The position numbers and the translations under genes are program-made. From an uncultured Cohaesibacter sp. (GTDB lineage Bacteria; Pseudomonadota; Alphaproteobacteria; Rhizobiales; Cohaesibacteraceae), in contig NZ_OY781091.1 of assembly GCF_963676275.1 (NCBI RefSeq), positions 2,086,775 through 2,150,774 of the forward strand: a DNA stretch of 64,000 nucleotides, in the 5' to 3' direction. Under the pieces are notes generated by a model. The model saw only the letters and a program-made list of their open reading frames with translations, ran no database searches and had not been told where the DNA came from. Below, one piece after another: positions 16,172 through 24,691 of the stretch. How positions within the stretch are numbered: position 1 is the first letter of the stretch; the number at the start of each line of letters is the position of its first letter.

Positions 16172-17761
16172 TTAACTGTTAAGCCAGCATTTGACCGGAG
16201 CCAGACCGTTCATCAACTGGAAGACGCCATTCTTCTCCCAACCACCGATCTTTTTGGAAACGCCCTCGATGAAGTCGTTGAACATCGGGCAGATCAGGCC
16301 GCCTTCATCCCGCACCAGATAGGCCATTTCGCTATAGAGCTTCTTGCGTTTGGTCGCGTCCAGCTCGCCCTTGGCCTGAACGAGCAGCTCATCGAAATGA
16401 TCATTGTAGAAATGGGTGTCATTCCAGTCCGCCGAGGAGACATAGGCAGTCGAATACATCTGGTCCTGAACCGTGCGACCTTCCCAATAGCTTGCGCAGA
16501 AAGGCTGCTTGTTCCAGACATTGGACCAATAGCCATCGGCCGGTTCGCGCTTGATTTCCAGCGGAATACCCGCCGCCTTGGCGCTTTCCATATAGAGCTG
16601 GGCTGCGTCTACCGCGCCGGGGAAGGCGCCGTCCGAAACGCGCAAGATGATCGGGCTGCCGTCATGACCTGATTGTTTGTAAAGGCTGGCTGCCTTCTCG
16701 GGATCATATTCGCGCTGCGGAATGCTCTCGTCAAAGAAGGGATAAGCCGAATTGATCGGGAAATCATTGCCCACGGTGCCATATCCGCGCAGGATCTTGT
16801 CGACCATTTCCTCGCGGTTGACCGCATATTTCAGCGCGTTGCGCAATTCCCTAGTCTGGAATGGTTCGCGATCACACATCATGACGAAGACATAATGTCC
16901 CCGTCCGGCCACCCGTTCGATGGAAAGGTTTGGCGCGCGGCTGAGTAGCCCGGCAACCTTCGGTGCGATCTTGTTGACGATATGCAACTGGCCGGATTGC
17001 AAGGCGGCATTTCGGGCGGTGTCGTCATTGATCACCATCATTTCAATGCTATCGAAATGACCCCGTGAGGAATCCCAGTAATCTGGGTTCCGTTCGAAGG
17101 CGAAACGAACGCCGGGCTCGGATTCTACCAGTTTGTAGGCATTGGTGCCGATGGCTGCTGCCGGTTCGTCGCGTCCGCCATTTGGTTGCACCATCAAATG
17201 GAAGTCAGACATCAGATAGGGCAGATCGGCATTTGCATTGATCAGCTCGACAATGACATTGTCGCCATCAACCTTGACGCCGGAAATATTGCGCATGACA
17301 CCCAGCGCGCCGGACTTGGAATCCTTGTCCGAATGGCGCAGAAGCGTCTGCATGACATCATCGGGCGTAACAGTCTTGCCATTATGGAAGGTCACATTCT
17401 TGCGAATCTTGAAGGACCAGCTTTTGGCGTCATCAGAGGAATCGTAGGATTCGGCCAAACGCATATCCAGCGTACCATCCGGATTGACATCCAGAAGGGT
17501 CTCGCCCCATGTCCGCTGGACCATGAAAGTCATCTGGTTGAGCGACAGGGCCGGATCAAGCGAATCCGTGCTCTGGCCGCCACCAATACCGAATTTTGCA
17601 AGCCCACCCTTGATCGGCCCTGCGGCCAGTGCGACGGAGCCCAGAAGAGAGTTGGCAGCAACGGCGCCAAGGCCAAGCGCTGCTGTGCGCCCCAGAAATT
17701 CGCGACGGGACATGCCGCCGGAAATGGTTTGATTTGCAAGAAATTCAAAATGCTTTCTCAT
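16172..17761 (-). CDS. ABC transporter solute-binding protein, family 5 (peptide/nickel/opine type), Tat-exported
   Basis: A 529-residue periplasmic binding protein. The N-terminus has a twin-arginine signal (SRREFLGRTAALGLGA, about residues 18-33). The mature SBP_bac_5 fold shows DSLDPALSLNQMTF, VTFHNGKTVTPDDVM and NPDYWDSSRGHFDSI. ATG 17761 is chosen because GGAAG precedes it; a Met 33 bp further upstream has no such site. No permease or ATPase gene is adjacent, so it is an orphan here. The substrate is unknown; dipeptide, opine or quaternary-amine ligands are all possible. The divergent neighbour is a GbdR-like regulator across 523 bp. Confidence 0.88.
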   Translation of the reverse strand: MRKHFEFLANQTISGGMSRREFLGRTAALGLGAVAANSLLGSVALAAGPIKGGLAKFGIGGGQSTDSLDPALSLNQMTFMVQRTWGETLLDVNPDGTLDMRLAESYDSSDDAKSWSFKIRKNVTFHNGKTVTPDDVMQTLLRHSDKDSKSGALGVMRNISGVKVDGDNVIVELINANADLPYLMSDFHLMVQPNGGRDEPAAAIGTNAYKLVESEPGVRFAFERNPDYWDSSRGHFDSIEMMVINDDTARNAALQSGQLHIVNKIAPKVAGLLSRAPNLSIERVAGRGHYVFVMMCDREPFQTRELRNALKYAVNREEMVDKILRGYGTVGNDFPINSAYPFFDESIPQREYDPEKAASLYKQSGHDGSPIILRVSDGAFPGAVDAAQLYMESAKAAGIPLEIKREPADGYWSNVWNKQPFCASYWEGRTVQDQMYSTAYVSSADWNDTHFYNDHFDELLVQAKGELDATKRKKLYSEMAYLVRDEGGLICPMFNDFIEGVSKKIGGWEKNGVFQLMNGLAPVKCWLNS

Positions 17762-18284
17762 AGTTCTTCCGTCTTTAATTGGTGTCATCCGCATTTTCGA
17801 CCGCTCGCAGGTCTGATGAGGCGGAATGGATAAATCAAACGAGCAAATAGCATTTCTTCATCTGTCGCAGTCAATCGCTGGAAACAGGCAAAGAAAAACG
17901 CTTCAATACCGGCAGCAATTAATGCGGCCCATGTCGATTGTCGGTTCCCTCCGATCGTCAACGAGCAGAGGGAGATAAATTGTCATTGCGCGGATTGAAC
18001 GCTCCGTGCTGGCGTTTCGCATGCAAATTGAAGGACTGGTTCAAAGGCGCAATTTTGCGCAAAAGCCTGCAAAAAGGCAGGTGATCTGGCCTAACAGATT
18101 GGAAACATTATAACTCCGGAAATGGGAGTTCTGGCCGGATCATCCAGTCACCCGCCGGTTGGATCTTGTGACAAAAATCCAGATTGGCAGGGTTTGGGTG
18201 TTTCAAATCAAAGAATAGAGTAGCAGGCAGACGAAGAATTGTCCTATATTGACAATAACTAGTCCAAAACGGTCAATAGCCTTT
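17762..18284. promoter_or_regulatory. Divergent intergenic region between the SBP gene and the GlxA/GbdR-like regulator
   Basis: This 523-bp stretch has no credible gene. It contains two small adjacent inverted repeats near 18047-18080, GCGCAATTTTGCGC and CCTGCAAAAAGGCAGG. Its AT-richness and position suggest promoters for both neighbours and binding sites for the AraC-type regulator. I can identify no consensus operator. Confidence 0.4.
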
Positions 18285-19202
18285 ATGAAGCTGAGCTTTC
18301 TTCTCTTTGATGGATTTTCGAATTTCGTTTTTTCCTGCCTGCTGGAACCCCTGCGGGTGATCCGGGAACAATATGGCGAGGCAATCTCATGGCAACTGCT
18401 GACCCCCACGGATGGTCCTGTATTGAGCTCGTCGGACCTGCTGATCCTACCGACCACTACCATAGATCTCGCAGACGGGGGCGATATCCTCGTGATCATT
18501 GCCAGCAACAATTTTCGCCAGCATGTCACGCCTGATAATCTGCGTATTCTCGGGCAACTGGTGCGCCAGAGTGAGACTGTCATCGGGGCCGATGCCGCAG
18601 TCTGGCTTCTGGCGGCAACCGGCCTGTTGGATAATGTAAATGTCGCTGTTCACTGGCAAATTCATGGCGACTTTCAGGAGCAATATCCGCAGATCAATCT
18701 GACAAATGAGAGCTATGTCAGGGAAGGGCGCTTCTGGAGTTGCGGCGCTGCGTCCAGCGCTTTCGATCTTGTTCTGGAACTGATCGCCGAGCGCTACGGC
18801 GCGGATAAGGCGGTTATGGCCTCATCTCTTTTCGTGCAGGGGGGCGGGGCCCTGATCGGACAACAGCAGGAAACGGCACTCTCCGGCATGGGCAGCAGCA
18901 AGCTTCATGATGTGATTGCCGTCATGGCCGAAACGCTGGAAAGCCCACTTTCGATGGATGCTCTGTCAGAGCGGGCCTGTATGTCTCCAAGATCGCTGAA
19001 CCGGCTATTTCAGGGCGAGCTGGATATGTCACCCGGGCGCTATTATCAGAATATGCGGCTGGCTCGTGCGCGCGAGCTGGCTGAAGGCACGGAACTTGGC
19101 CTGCATGAAATCGCACTGCGATGTGGCTATGCGGATAGCGCTTCACTCAGCAAGGCTTTCAGAAAGATCTATGGGCAATCCATCAGGCGACTCCTTGCCT
19201 GA
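18285..19202 (+). CDS. GlxA-family transcriptional regulator (DJ-1/PfpI-like domain plus AraC HTH), GbdR/CdhR-like
   Basis: A 305-residue regulator. The N-terminal DJ-1/PfpI-like domain (about 1-185) begins MKLSFLLFDGFSNFVFS; the usual elbow Cys is replaced (IGADAAVWLLAATGLLD), so it is a sensor rather than an enzyme. The C-terminal AraC domain (about 205-305) has SMDALSERACMSPRSLNRLF and ELGLHEIALRCGYADSASLSKAF. Proteins of this build control betaine, carnitine and arginine catabolism in Pseudomonas. ATG 18285 is preferred to an upstream TTG. Proximity to betIBA supports a quaternary-amine role, but that is inference. Confidence 0.85.
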   Translation: MKLSFLLFDGFSNFVFSCLLEPLRVIREQYGEAISWQLLTPTDGPVLSSSDLLILPTTTIDLADGGDILVIIASNNFRQHVTPDNLRILGQLVRQSETVIGADAAVWLLAATGLLDNVNVAVHWQIHGDFQEQYPQINLTNESYVREGRFWSCGAASSAFDLVLELIAERYGADKAVMASSLFVQGGGALIGQQQETALSGMGSSKLHDVIAVMAETLESPLSMDALSERACMSPRSLNRLFQGELDMSPGRYYQNMRLARARELAEGTELGLHEIALRCGYADSASLSKAFRKIYGQSIRRLLA

Positions 19203-19239
19203 TGGATTGATCATTATCCTTGCTGAGTTTCACTTGGCA

Positions 19240-20118
19240 TCAACGGGATAGCGCTTTTAGGGCCTCCAGAATATCCTCAAAGGCGGCCTTTGCTCTGACG
19301 CAGCTGTGGCGCGCCCGCAGCCAGCCATGAACCAGTCCTTGTTGTGAATGTAGATAGACGGACGATCCCGCCGCGATTGAATCTGTATGATAGCGGACTG
19401 CATCATCATGGAGCGGATCGCATTCTGCTGGAAAAAGATGGGTCGTCGGCAATTGGTCCAGAGCACCATAACGTGGAATGGCGCAACCATCGACCGTTTC
19501 TGTGTCGCGCAGCTTGGCAAAGGATAGAAGCTCTTCGAGCGTCATCAGTGGAGCATGGGCATGCTTGTCAAAGCTGCCCCCGCTCATCGGATAACCCAGA
19601 CACGGATAGATCAGCACCTGCCCCAGAAGGTTGGGCGAATGCCATGTGCCACAAAGACTGGCGCAAAGGGTCGCCCCCGCGCTGTCCCCGCACAAAACCA
19701 TCTGATGGTCGCTGGCGAGATGCTGCACAACGGTCATCATGTCTTCATAGTCAGCAGGGTGTGGGTGTTCCGGGGCCAGTCTATAGTCAATCGAAACCAC
19801 CTGACAGCCGGTCGCCAAGGTCATATCGACACAGACATCGTCATGGCTGTCCAGATCGCCCAAAACGAAGCCGCCGCCATGGGCGTAAAGGATGATGCAA
19901 GAGGAGGGGGCACCATAATAGCGCACGCCAACACTGCCGATTGTATCGTCTCTGACGGTCAGGCCAGCAGGGCGCTCGGCCCGAAAATGGGCCGCCATCC
20001 GGTTATAGGCCGCTCTTTGGGCTGGCCAATCATCCGCGCGCAGATCTGCGGGATGAAAGGATTCCGTCTTCTTGATGTAAGCCCAAAGATCAGCATCCAG
20101 ATAGCTTGAATAGTCCAA
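19240..20118 (-). CDS. Alpha/beta hydrolase, hormone-sensitive-lipase (HSL) family esterase
   Basis: A 292-residue esterase. The HSL oxyanion motif HGGGFVLGD is present, with the nucleophile elbow CGDSAGA, an acid in AECDPLHDD and the His in LVHGWL near the C-terminus. I chose TTG 20118 because GAGAGGAG lies 8 nt upstream; ATGs at 20145 and 20190 would add 9 and 24 residues without a comparable site. It hydrolyses a short-chain ester of unknown identity. It is divergent from betIBA, so a choline ester is an attractive but untested substrate. Confidence 0.85.
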   Translation of the reverse strand: MDYSSYLDADLWAYIKKTESFHPADLRADDWPAQRAAYNRMAAHFRAERPAGLTVRDDTIGSVGVRYYGAPSSCIILYAHGGGFVLGDLDSHDDVCVDMTLATGCQVVSIDYRLAPEHPHPADYEDMMTVVQHLASDHQMVLCGDSAGATLCASLCGTWHSPNLLGQVLIYPCLGYPMSGGSFDKHAHAPLMTLEELLSFAKLRDTETVDGCAIPRYGALDQLPTTHLFPAECDPLHDDAVRYHTDSIAAGSSVYLHSQQGLVHGWLRARHSCVRAKAAFEDILEALKALSR

Positions 20119-20163
20119 TTTGATCGCTCCTCTCAGGCGGCTCATTTTAGTGCAAGATTGCAT

Positions 20164-20179
20164 TATAGCGGACACTATA
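20164..20179. promoter_or_regulatory. Inverted repeat upstream of the esterase gene (possible operator)
   Basis: TATAG and CTATA are arranged as a dyad with a 6-bp spacer, 46 bp upstream of the proposed TTG start of the esterase. It could be part of a promoter or a regulator site. It does not resemble the betI palindrome. Confidence 0.35.
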
Positions 20180-20280
20180 CCCGGCTTCAAAATGCGGTCA
20201 ATATCGTTCAGGAAAGCTCCAACTCATTCAATTTACGTAATATTTCAAGCGATGCAGGATGATGGTCAGTTCAGTTATTG

Positions 20281-20294
20281 ATTGACTAGTCAAT
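20281..20294. promoter_or_regulatory. Perfect 14-bp palindrome upstream of betI, candidate BetI operator
   Basis: ATTGACTAGTCAAT is exactly self-complementary, lies 13 bp before the betI ATG, and is flanked by AT-rich sequence (TTATTG left, AAATAA right). TetR-family repressors bind such dyads, and BetI autoregulates its operon in characterised bacteria. No second copy was noticed near the esterase. Confidence 0.65.
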
Positions 20295-20307
20295 AAATAA
20301 AAGGCTA

Positions 20308-20991
20308 ATGATGGCCTGTAACGCGCTATCGGGATTCTTCATTATGGTGAGAAAAGCAGAGCATGAGAGACGCGCCGAACTGATCGCCGCCACCATTCGT
20401 GAAATCGCTGCGGTTGGGTCTCTGGATGTGACAACCAGTCAAATAGCCAAAAGCGCCGGAGTATCATCCGGTCTGGCCTTTCATTATTTCAAGGACAAGG
20501 ACAGTCTGTTCCTTGCTGCCATGCGCGATATCATCATGCGCTATGGCATGGAAGTGAGAGAGGGGCTGCGCAAGGCCAAGGGGCCGGAGGAGCGGCTGAA
20601 GGCCGTCATTCATGCCAGTTTCGAGCGCCGGAACTTCCGCCACGAAACCATTGCCGCCTGGCTCAATTTTTACACGTTGGCGCTGCGCTCGGCTGAGGCC
20701 CGCCGGTTGCTCCATGTCTATCAGCAGCGGCTGCACAGCAATCTAGTGCATGACCTTCGCACCCTTGTTGGCGATCGGGCCCCGGATGTGGCCAGACGCA
20801 TTGCCGGTCTGATCGATGGTCTTTACCTGCGCTACGCACTGGATCTGACCGACGATATCAGCCATGAGGCCAGCGAACATGTGCTGCATGCCTTGGCGGC
20901 AGAATGTTCCCGATCAAGCGGAAATCCGGAAACCATCATCTCGGGCGGCAGGGCTTGCCCGATGAATGCCATTGCCAAATCACAGGAGTAA
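20308..20991 (+). CDS. betI: BetI, choline-responsive TetR-family repressor
   Basis: A 227-residue regulator. The N-terminal TetR HTH (about residues 20-65) reads [19 protein letters not shown] and matches BetI recognition helices. [13 protein letters not shown] and [11 protein letters not shown] are BetI-like ligand-domain segments. It represses choline-to-betaine genes until choline is present. ATG 20308 and the next codon both follow AAGG; Met at 20344 ([10 protein letters not shown]) is a shorter option closer to usual family length. It heads betI-betB-betA; betB starts 5 bp after its stop. Confidence 0.93.
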   Translation: MMACNALSGFFIMVRKAEHERRAELIAATIREIAAVGSLDVTTSQIAKSAGVSSGLAFHYFKDKDSLFLAAMRDIIMRYGMEVREGLRKAKGPEERLKAVIHASFERRNFRHETIAAWLNFYTLALRSAEARRLLHVYQQRLHSNLVHDLRTLVGDRAPDVARRIAGLIDGLYLRYALDLTDDISHEASEHVLHALAAECSRSSGNPETIISGGRACPMNAIAKSQE

Positions 20992-20996
20992 AGCGC

Positions 20997-22457
20997 ATGA
21001 GCAAGTCCTATCAGCCATCCGCCAGTCATTTCGTCAATGGACAATATCGCGAGGATGAGAGTGGCAAGGCGATCCCGGTCATCTATCCGGCCACCGGAGG
21101 CGAGATCGCCTGCGTCTATGGTGCAACAGACGCGATTCTGGAAGAGGCCATCTCCTCGGCCGACAGGGCGCAGAAGCAATGGGCGGCGATGACAGGCACC
21201 GAGCGAGGCCGGATATTGACCCGCGCCGCTCATATCATGCGCGCGCGCAATCGCGAGCTATCCGAGCTGGAAAGCCATGATACCGGCAAGCCGCTTTCCG
21301 AAACCCTGATCGCTGATGCCGCCTCCGGTGCTGATGCGCTGGAATATTTCGGCGGTCTGGCCGGAACCCTGGCCGGGGAATATATTCCTGTAGCCGCAGG
21401 CGATTTTGTCTATACCCGCCGCGAGCCGCTCGGAATATGCGTGGGGCTGGGAGCGTGGAACTATCCCATCCAGATTGCCTCATGGAAAGCCGCTCCGGCG
21501 CTGGCCTGCGGTAATGCGATGATCTTCAAGCCCTCCGAGGAAACGCCGCTATCCGCGCTCAAACTGGCTGAAATCCTGATCGAAGCAGGTGCGCCAGCGG
21601 GGTTGTTCAATGTGGTGCAGGGCTATGGCGATGTTGGTGCGGCGCTGGTGGCTGATCCCCGTATTGCCAAGATTTCCCTTACGGGCTCGGTACCAACCGG
21701 GCAAAAGGTCTATGCAAGCGCCGCCGCAGGCCTCAAGCATGCGACACTGGAACTGGGCGGCAAGTCGCCCATTATCATTTTCGATGATGCCGATCTGGAA
21801 AATGCCGTATCCGCTGCCATCAATGGCAATTTCTATTCGACGGGCCAGATCTGCTCGAATGGCACCCGCGTTTTCGTTCAGGAAAATATCAAGGACGCAT
21901 TCCTTGCGCGCCTCACAGAGCGGATGAAAAACGCCACTATTGGCGATCCGATGGACGAGGCCACGACCATCGGTCCGATGATTTCGCAAAAGCAGCGTGC
22001 CATCGTGATGGACTATATCGCAAAAGGCATTGCTGAAGGGGCGCGTCTGGTGGCCGGAGGCCATGAGATTGCTGGCGAGGGCTATTTCATGGAGCTGACC
22101 GTCTTTGCCGATGTTACCGATGATATGACCATCGCCCGCGAAGAAATATTCGGCCCCGTAATGTCCGTCCTTTCTTTCAGTGATGAGGAAGAGGCTGTTA
22201 CACGCGCCAACGACACGACATTCGGTTTGGCCGCGGGCGTCTTTACCAGCGATCTGACCAGAGCCCATCGCGTGGCAGCGGGGTTCCAGGCAGGCACCTG
22301 CTACATCAATAGCTACAATCTGACGCCGGTCGAAGCCCCGTTCGGCGGCATGAAAATGTCCGGCGTTGGCAGGGAAAATTCCAAAGCGGCTATCGAACAT
22401 TATAGCCAGTTAAAATCAGTATATGTATGTATGGGCGACACGGAGGCGCCGTTTTAA
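20997..22457 (+). CDS. betB: Betaine aldehyde dehydrogenase
   Basis: A 486-residue NAD(P)-dependent aldehyde dehydrogenase. The catalytic Glu lies in LELGGKSP and the catalytic Cys in [12 protein letters not shown], whose SNGTR is a BetB hallmark. [18 protein letters not shown] lines the cofactor cleft and [11 protein letters not shown] is typical near the C-terminus. It oxidises betaine aldehyde to the osmoprotectant glycine betaine. ATG 20997 follows CAGGAG; a frame open upstream inside betI is ignored. The length matches E. coli BetB (490). The stop overlaps the betA start by one base. Confidence 0.96.
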   Translation: MSKSYQPSASHFVNGQYREDESGKAIPVIYPATGGEIACVYGATDAILEEAISSADRAQKQWAAMTGTERGRILTRAAHIMRARNRELSELESHDTGKPLSETLIADAASGADALEYFGGLAGTLAGEYIPVAAGDFVYTRREPLGICVGLGAWNYPIQIASWKAAPALACGNAMIFKPSEETPLSALKLAEILIEAGAPAGLFNVVQGYGDVGAALVADPRIAKISLTGSVPTGQKVYASAAAGLKHATLELGGKSPIIIFDDADLENAVSAAINGNFYSTGQICSNGTRVFVQENIKDAFLARLTERMKNATIGDPMDEATTIGPMISQKQRAIVMDYIAKGIAEGARLVAGGHEIAGEGYFMELTVFADVTDDMTIAREEIFGPVMSVLSFSDEEEAVTRANDTTFGLAAGVFTSDLTRAHRVAAGFQAGTCYINSYNLTPVEAPFGGMKMSGVGRENSKAAIEHYSQLKSVYVCMGDTEAPF

Positions 22458-24112
22458 TGCAAGCAGATTATGTAATTATCGGGTCAGGCTCCGCAGGCAG
22501 CGCAACAGCATACCGTCTCGCTGAAGCAGGCAAAAGCGTCATTGTGATCGAGCAGGGCGGTACTGATATCGGCCCCTTCATCCAGATGCCGGCCGCGCTG
22601 TCCTATCCCATGAATATGCCCCTCTATGACTGGGGCTTTGCCAGCGAACTGGAACCACATCTTGGTGGGCGCAGTCTGGTAACGCCGCGCGGTAAGGTGA
22701 TTGGCGGAACCTCATCCATCAATGGCATGGTCTATGTGCGCGGGCATGCCTGCGACTATGATCATTGGCATGAGAGCGGCGCAAAGGGCTGGTCCTATGC
22801 CGATGTGCTGCCCTATTTCAAACGCATGGAAAACTGGCATTCAGGTGGTCATGGTGGTGATAAGGAATGGCGCGGTGGTGAAGGGCCGCTGCACGTGACC
22901 CGTGGGCCACGCACCAATCCGTTGATCAAGGCCTTTGAAGAAGCTGGCAAGCAGGCCGGATATCATCAAACCCCGGATTATAATGGTGAGCAGCAGGAGG
23001 GCTTTGGTCCGCTGGAAGCCACCATCTGGAAAGGCGACCGCTGGTCCTGCGTCAAGGCCTATCTCAAGCCTGCCATGAAAAGCGGGCGCTGCGAACTCGT
23101 CAAGGCTTTTGCCGAGAAGATCGTTATCGAAGAGGGCCGCGCCAAAGGTGTCGAGGTCTTGCGCAAGGGGCGCAGGGAGATCATCTCGGCCAACTGCGAA
23201 GTCATCGTCGCAGCTTCATCCATCAATTCGCCCAAGCTGCTGATGCTGTCAGGCATCGGACCTGCTGAAGAATTGAAGCAACATGGCATTGACGTAATCG
23301 CCGACCGGCCGGGCGTTGGAAAGAATCTGCAAGACCATCTGGAACTCTATATCCAGCAGGCCTGTACCCAGCCGATCACGCTTTTCAAATATTGGAACCT
23401 TTTTGGCAAAGGGCTGGTTGGCGCTCAATGGCTCTTCACCCGAACCGGGCTTGGCGCCTCAAACCAGTTTGAAAGCGGTGCCTTCGTGCGTTCGGCTGCC
23501 GGGGTGCAATATCCCGACATCCAGTTCCATTTCCTGCCGATCGCCGTGCGTTATGATGGTCAGGTGGCCGCAGAAGGTCATGGTTTTCAGGCTCATGTCG
23601 GCCCGATGCGGTCCAAGTCTCGCGGCGAGGTCACGCTGAAGTCCGCCGATCCGAAGGAAGACCCTCGCATCCTGTTCAATTACATGTCTCATGAAGATGA
23701 CTGGCGCGACTTCCGCATTTGCATCGAGCTTACCCGAGAATTGTTCGGGCAGGAGGCTTTTGCTCCCTATCGTGGCAGGGAAATTCAGCCCGGTTCGCAT
23801 GTGACCAGCGAAGCGGATCTGAATGATTTCATTCGCGCCAATGTCGAGAGTGCCTTCCATCCATGCGGAACTTGCAAGATGGGCGCCAAGGATGATCCCA
23901 TGGCAGTGGTTGATCCGGACCTCAAGGTCATTGGAGTAGATGGGTTGCGCGTGGCCGACAGCTCGATTTTCCCGAGAATCAATAACGGCAATCTCAATGC
24001 GCCATCGATACTGGTGGGCGAAAAAGCCGCAGATCACATCCTCGGATCGATGCTCGAGCGCGATCATTCACAACCTTGGATTCACCCGGATTGGGAAAAT
24101 TGCCAAAGATAG
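22457..24112 (+). CDS. betA: Choline dehydrogenase (FAD, GMC oxidoreductase)
   Basis: A 551-residue GMC-family flavoprotein. It has the N-terminal FAD loop [18 protein letters not shown], the GMC signatures [15 protein letters not shown] and [16 protein letters not shown], and the C-terminal catalytic region [13 protein letters not shown] and [16 protein letters not shown]. It oxidises choline to betaine aldehyde at the membrane. ATG 22457 shares one base with the betB stop, with GGAGG upstream. The unit ends at a strong terminator at 24161. No betC or choline transporter gene is in view. Confidence 0.96.
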   Translation: MQADYVIIGSGSAGSATAYRLAEAGKSVIVIEQGGTDIGPFIQMPAALSYPMNMPLYDWGFASELEPHLGGRSLVTPRGKVIGGTSSINGMVYVRGHACDYDHWHESGAKGWSYADVLPYFKRMENWHSGGHGGDKEWRGGEGPLHVTRGPRTNPLIKAFEEAGKQAGYHQTPDYNGEQQEGFGPLEATIWKGDRWSCVKAYLKPAMKSGRCELVKAFAEKIVIEEGRAKGVEVLRKGRREIISANCEVIVAASSINSPKLLMLSGIGPAEELKQHGIDVIADRPGVGKNLQDHLELYIQQACTQPITLFKYWNLFGKGLVGAQWLFTRTGLGASNQFESGAFVRSAAGVQYPDIQFHFLPIAVRYDGQVAAEGHGFQAHVGPMRSKSRGEVTLKSADPKEDPRILFNYMSHEDDWRDFRICIELTRELFGQEAFAPYRGREIQPGSHVTSEADLNDFIRANVESAFHPCGTCKMGAKDDPMAVVDPDLKVIGVDGLRVADSSIFPRINNGNLNAPSILVGEKAADHILGSMLERDHSQPWIHPDWENCQR

Positions 24113-24160
24113 GGACGTCCTGATTGTTTCACAAAACGGATAAAACTATACAATCTGGAA

Positions 24161-24195
24161 AAGGTCGATGGGGCATGGCTCCATCGGCCTTTTTT
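24161..24195 (+). terminator. Rho-independent terminator after betA
   Basis: AAGGTCGATGG (24161-24171) pairs with CCATCGGCCTT (24181-24191), with one T-G wobble and a 9-nt loop. A run of T follows (24190-24195). It lies 49 bp after the betA stop. Confidence 0.9.
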
Positions 24196-24691
24196 GTTAG
24201 GCAGCATGGCAGAATATTCTGCTTTGATGGTGGTGTTTTGGCTTCTCAATCGTTCAGTAATGGCTGAAATCCGAAGAAAATTTCATAATTTCCGTAGTGT
24301 TAAATTCAAATAACATAATATCAAACTTACAAATGACATCTTATTGAAGATAAATATAATTGAATATTTAGAAAAGTAACCAGATTAAAAATTGTAGAAA
24401 TAAATACAGCAAAAATGACAATGTTAAATTGAGTATTTTAGTTTCTGTAAATCGCAAAAATAAATAAAAATATATAATATTGCCGCAATAATACGGATAT
24501 AGAAACATTTGGCAATTATTTTGGTTTGCTTCTCGACTGTGAATAAGCGAAAAGCGCAATATAGAAGAAGTATAAAATTTCTATATATACGTTTTGTTTA
24601 ATGAATCAACTTACGACTAGAACTTGTCGAAATTAATGTTGGCCAATCCAGAAGTGTTCGTTGCTGTCTTGGTGTGAATGAGGTTTTGGAA
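24196..24691. promoter_or_regulatory. AT-rich leader region upstream of the LEPR/DUF4347 repeat-protein gene
   Basis: About 500 bp, much richer in A+T than the rest of the window, with many TTAAAT, AATAAA and TATATAAT-like tracts. No credible gene is present; a short minus-strand frame at 24368-24559 is hydrophobic only because of base composition. It must hold the promoter of the repeat-protein cluster. Such tracts are typical targets of nucleoid silencers (MucR-type in alphaproteobacteria), which is inference here. Confidence 0.6.

Noticed and set aside
24368..24559. Small hydrophobic minus-strand protein in the AT-rich leader
   Set aside because: Phe/Leu/Tyr richness follows from AT composition; no ribosome site or homologous motif is seen.
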